From the NCBI RefSeq assembly GCF_907163265.1, contig NZ_CAJQUM010000001.1:1798001-1862000 (forward strand): DNA of 64,000 nucleotides. Direction: 5' to 3'. The position numbers and the translations under genes are program-made. Position 1 is the stretch's first letter; each line of letters opens with the position of its first letter. The notes below the pieces were generated by a model, which saw nothing but the letters and a program-made list of their open reading frames with translations, was not told where the DNA came from and did not search any database. Source of the DNA: Georgfuchsia toluolica (GTDB taxonomy: Bacteria; Pseudomonadota; Gammaproteobacteria; Burkholderiales; Rhodocyclaceae). This document shows, piece after piece, positions 62,380-64,000 of this stretch.

Positions 62380-63504
62380 ATGAAGCGTTCCTCAAGGTGG
62401 GATATTTTTTGTACCGTCGTCGACAACTACGGCGACATCGGCGTCTGCTGGCGGTTGGCGCGGCAGCTCGCCCATGAACACGGCCGGCGCGTGCGGCTCT
62501 GGGTCGATGACCTGACCCCGCTCGCCCGGCTGCGTCCGGATACCGATGCTGCGCGGGAAGCGCAAAACATCGACGGCGTGGATGTGCGCCACTGGCCCAA
62601 GGACTTCCCCGCGACCGATGCGGCGGATGTCGCCGATGTGGTAATCGAAGCCTTCGCTTGTGAAATTCCCGAGAACTATCTTGCCGCGATGGCGCAATGC
62701 AAGCGCGCCCCGGTCTGGATCAATCTCGAATACCTCAGCGCCGAAGCCTGGGTCGAGGGCGCACATGGCTTGGCCTCGCCGCATCCGCGCCTGCCGCTGA
62801 CTAAACATTTTTTCTTTCCCGGCTTCACGCCCAATACCGGCGGCCTGATCAGGGAAGCGGATTACGATAAACGCGCAGCAGCTTTTGACGCGGCAGCATT
62901 CCGCGCCAGCCTCGGCCTGCCAGCCCGGCGCGAGGGCGAATTCACCATCTCTCTGTTTGGCTACGAAAACCCGGCCCTGCCCGGACTGCTCGATGCCTGG
63001 GCGCACAGTGCACAACCGATTACCTGCCTCGTGCCGGAAGGCCTTCTGCTGCCTGACGTACAAGAGTACTTCGGCCATCATGAAACGCTGATGCAGCGCG
63101 GCCACCTGAGCGCACATGCGATCCCTTTTCTGCCGCAGCAGGACTACGACTGTCTGCTCTGGCTGTGCGACCTCAACTTCGTGCGCGGCGAGGATTCCTT
63201 CGTGCGCGCGCAGTGGGCGCAGAAGCCCTTGGTCTGGCACATCTACCCGCAGGCCGACGCGGCGCATCGCGTCAAGCTCGATGCATTTCTGGCGCGATAT
63301 CTGGAAGGCCTGCCAGCGGAAACCGCTAACGCCGCGAGCTATTTCTGGCAGGCATGGAATGAGGATGGCGATTCTGCTGCGGCGTGGCCCGCGTTCCACG
63401 CGGCATTGCCAGCCATGAAAGCGCATGCAAGACCCTGGGCGGAGCGAATAGCAGGCTCGGGGGATCTGGCCAGCAGGCTGCTGCGCCATGCCGAAGGTAG
63501 GTAG
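62380..63504 (+). CDS. earP: EF-P arginine rhamnosyltransferase EarP
   Basis: Transfers rhamnose from TDP-rhamnose to Arg32 of elongation factor P, relieving ribosome stalling at polyproline. The 374 residues have the N-terminal DNYGDIGVCWRLARQL, with the acceptor-activating aspartates, and the C-terminal nucleotide-sugar block NFVRGEDSFVRAQWAQKPLVWHIY. The ATG at 62380 is chosen because the open frame further upstream is antisense to the glycosylase gene. EarP genes usually precede efp directly. Here the next 500 bases hold an unrelated gene on the other strand. Confidence 0.94.
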   Translation: MKRSSRWDIFCTVVDNYGDIGVCWRLARQLAHEHGRRVRLWVDDLTPLARLRPDTDAAREAQNIDGVDVRHWPKDFPATDAADVADVVIEAFACEIPENYLAAMAQCKRAPVWINLEYLSAEAWVEGAHGLASPHPRLPLTKHFFFPGFTPNTGGLIREADYDKRAAAFDAAAFRASLGLPARREGEFTISLFGYENPALPGLLDAWAHSAQPITCLVPEGLLLPDVQEYFGHHETLMQRGHLSAHAIPFLPQQDYDCLLWLCDLNFVRGEDSFVRAQWAQKPLVWHIYPQADAAHRVKLDAFLARYLEGLPAETANAASYFWQAWNEDGDSAAAWPAFHAALPAMKAHARPWAERIAGSGDLASRLLRHAEGR

Positions 63505-63583
63505 TGCTCTCGGATTTAGGTGAGTCCGGTCATAGTCGCTTCACGATCCATTCCAGCCAGCCAGGATTCTGGAAAGCGGACGT

Positions 63584-64000
63584 TCAGCGATTACCGTCCT
63601 TGGGGAAATGCCTAATGAGATCATGCGCGGATTCTTCGACTATGCTTCTCAAGGGAACGTTTTCCTCACTGAACGAATCATGAGAAAGTGTTGACTCCTG
63701 GGAGCCTTCCCATGCAATCGAGCCGTCATTGCTGTCCCAGATTTGCAGGAAAAGACGAATTGCGCTTGACTTGGTTTCGATCATGCGTATTCCTAATAAC
63801 CCCCATCGGTCTTTGGATTCCTGCCGGAACGCACCCAATTTGACTTGAGCGATATAACGGGTTCCCGTCACTTTGGCCACTTTTTGGAGGGTTTCGCGCT
63901 CGAATATGCCAGTTAATAGGTAGTCTTCAAACATCTTCTTGTATTCGCTCGTAAGCCCAGCTCGATTTATCGCACTAAGTGTTTCTGCAAGGGAAACGAC
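63584..64000 (-). CDS. Unknown protein, C-terminal part, runs off the window
   Basis: The frame is open from the right edge (VVSLAETLSAINRAGLTSEY) to the stop at 63584, at least 139 residues. An internal ATG at 63934 is probably not the start. The segment KVTGTRYIAQVKLGAF, with IWDSNDGSIAWEGSQES, has the alternating strand pattern of periplasmic domains that process a substrate or bind lipoprotein partners. No family is recognised. Base composition is somewhat less GC-rich than in earP. The N-terminus, and any signal peptide, lies outside the window. Confidence 0.6.
   Translation of the reverse strand, partial: VVSLAETLSAINRAGLTSEYKKMFEDYLLTGIFERETLQKVAKVTGTRYIAQVKLGAFRQESKDRWGLLGIRMIETKSSAIRLFLQIWDSNDGSIAWEGSQESTLSHDSFSEENVPLRSIVEESAHDLIRHFPKDGNR

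Overview
The window is a GC-rich stretch of a Gram-negative chromosome, almost all housekeeping genes. Gene content and order fit a betaproteobacterium of the Rhodocyclales / Nitrosomonadales type: rpoE-rseA-mucD-grx-lepA-lepB-DUF4845-rnc-era-recO-pdxJ-acpS-nagZ, the exbB-exbD-lpxK-trm112-kdsB-adk cluster, class I PHA synthase, earP and a membrane H+-pyrophosphatase. The organism is inferred from these families and not from any database search.

Layout. 1-8.3 kb (minus): hpt, galU, ligA, zipA, smc. 8.6-13.9 kb: queF, a three-gene tRNA array (His, Arg, Pro), dksA convergent with rpsO-pnp, and an exported OB-fold protein. 13.9-18.1 kb: two paralogous PAS/HD-GYP c-di-GMP phosphodiesterases around the wreck of a phosphate-binding-protein gene. 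18.3-21.1 kb: glpD-glpK behind a candidate Anr/FNR box. 21.3-31.7 kb: the long nagZ...rpoE minus-strand block. 31.9-38.8 kb: nadB, tRNA-Ser, a broken FKBP gene, three small exported proteins, phaC and a nitroreductase. 38.9-45.3 kb: energy genes, with hppA and a PPi-type phosphofructokinase diverging, then an ATP-type phosphofructokinase, adk and kdsB. 45.4-49.9 kb: trm112, lpxK, exbD, exbB, xseA, sodB. 50-51.4 kb: a SIR2-like gene bracketed by a 54-bp inverted repeat. 51.6-64 kb: a 31-residue membrane peptide with a frameshifted PuuD-like gene, relA, purL, tRNA-Gly, pgsA, uvrC, a family-5-like uracil-DNA glycosylase, earP, and a gene running off the right edge.

The most unusual theme is a set of small palindromic repeat families scattered between genes that have also entered coding sequence. 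One family lies in frame inside relA. Another lies in frame inside purL, and a homologous copy sits in the recO leader, read in the same frame. The two copies of that second family keep a hairpin at the same place with different stem sequences. This resembles the protein-coding palindromic elements known from Rickettsia. A further copy-pair brackets queF.

Other points of interest are a shortened RseA with no membrane segment and no rseB beside it, a pair of perfect inverted DnaA boxes between exbB and xseA, the SIR2-like island, a possible -1 frameshift site in the PuuD-like gene, and several gene remnants. There is no rRNA, CRISPR array, intact transposase or phage gene in the window.
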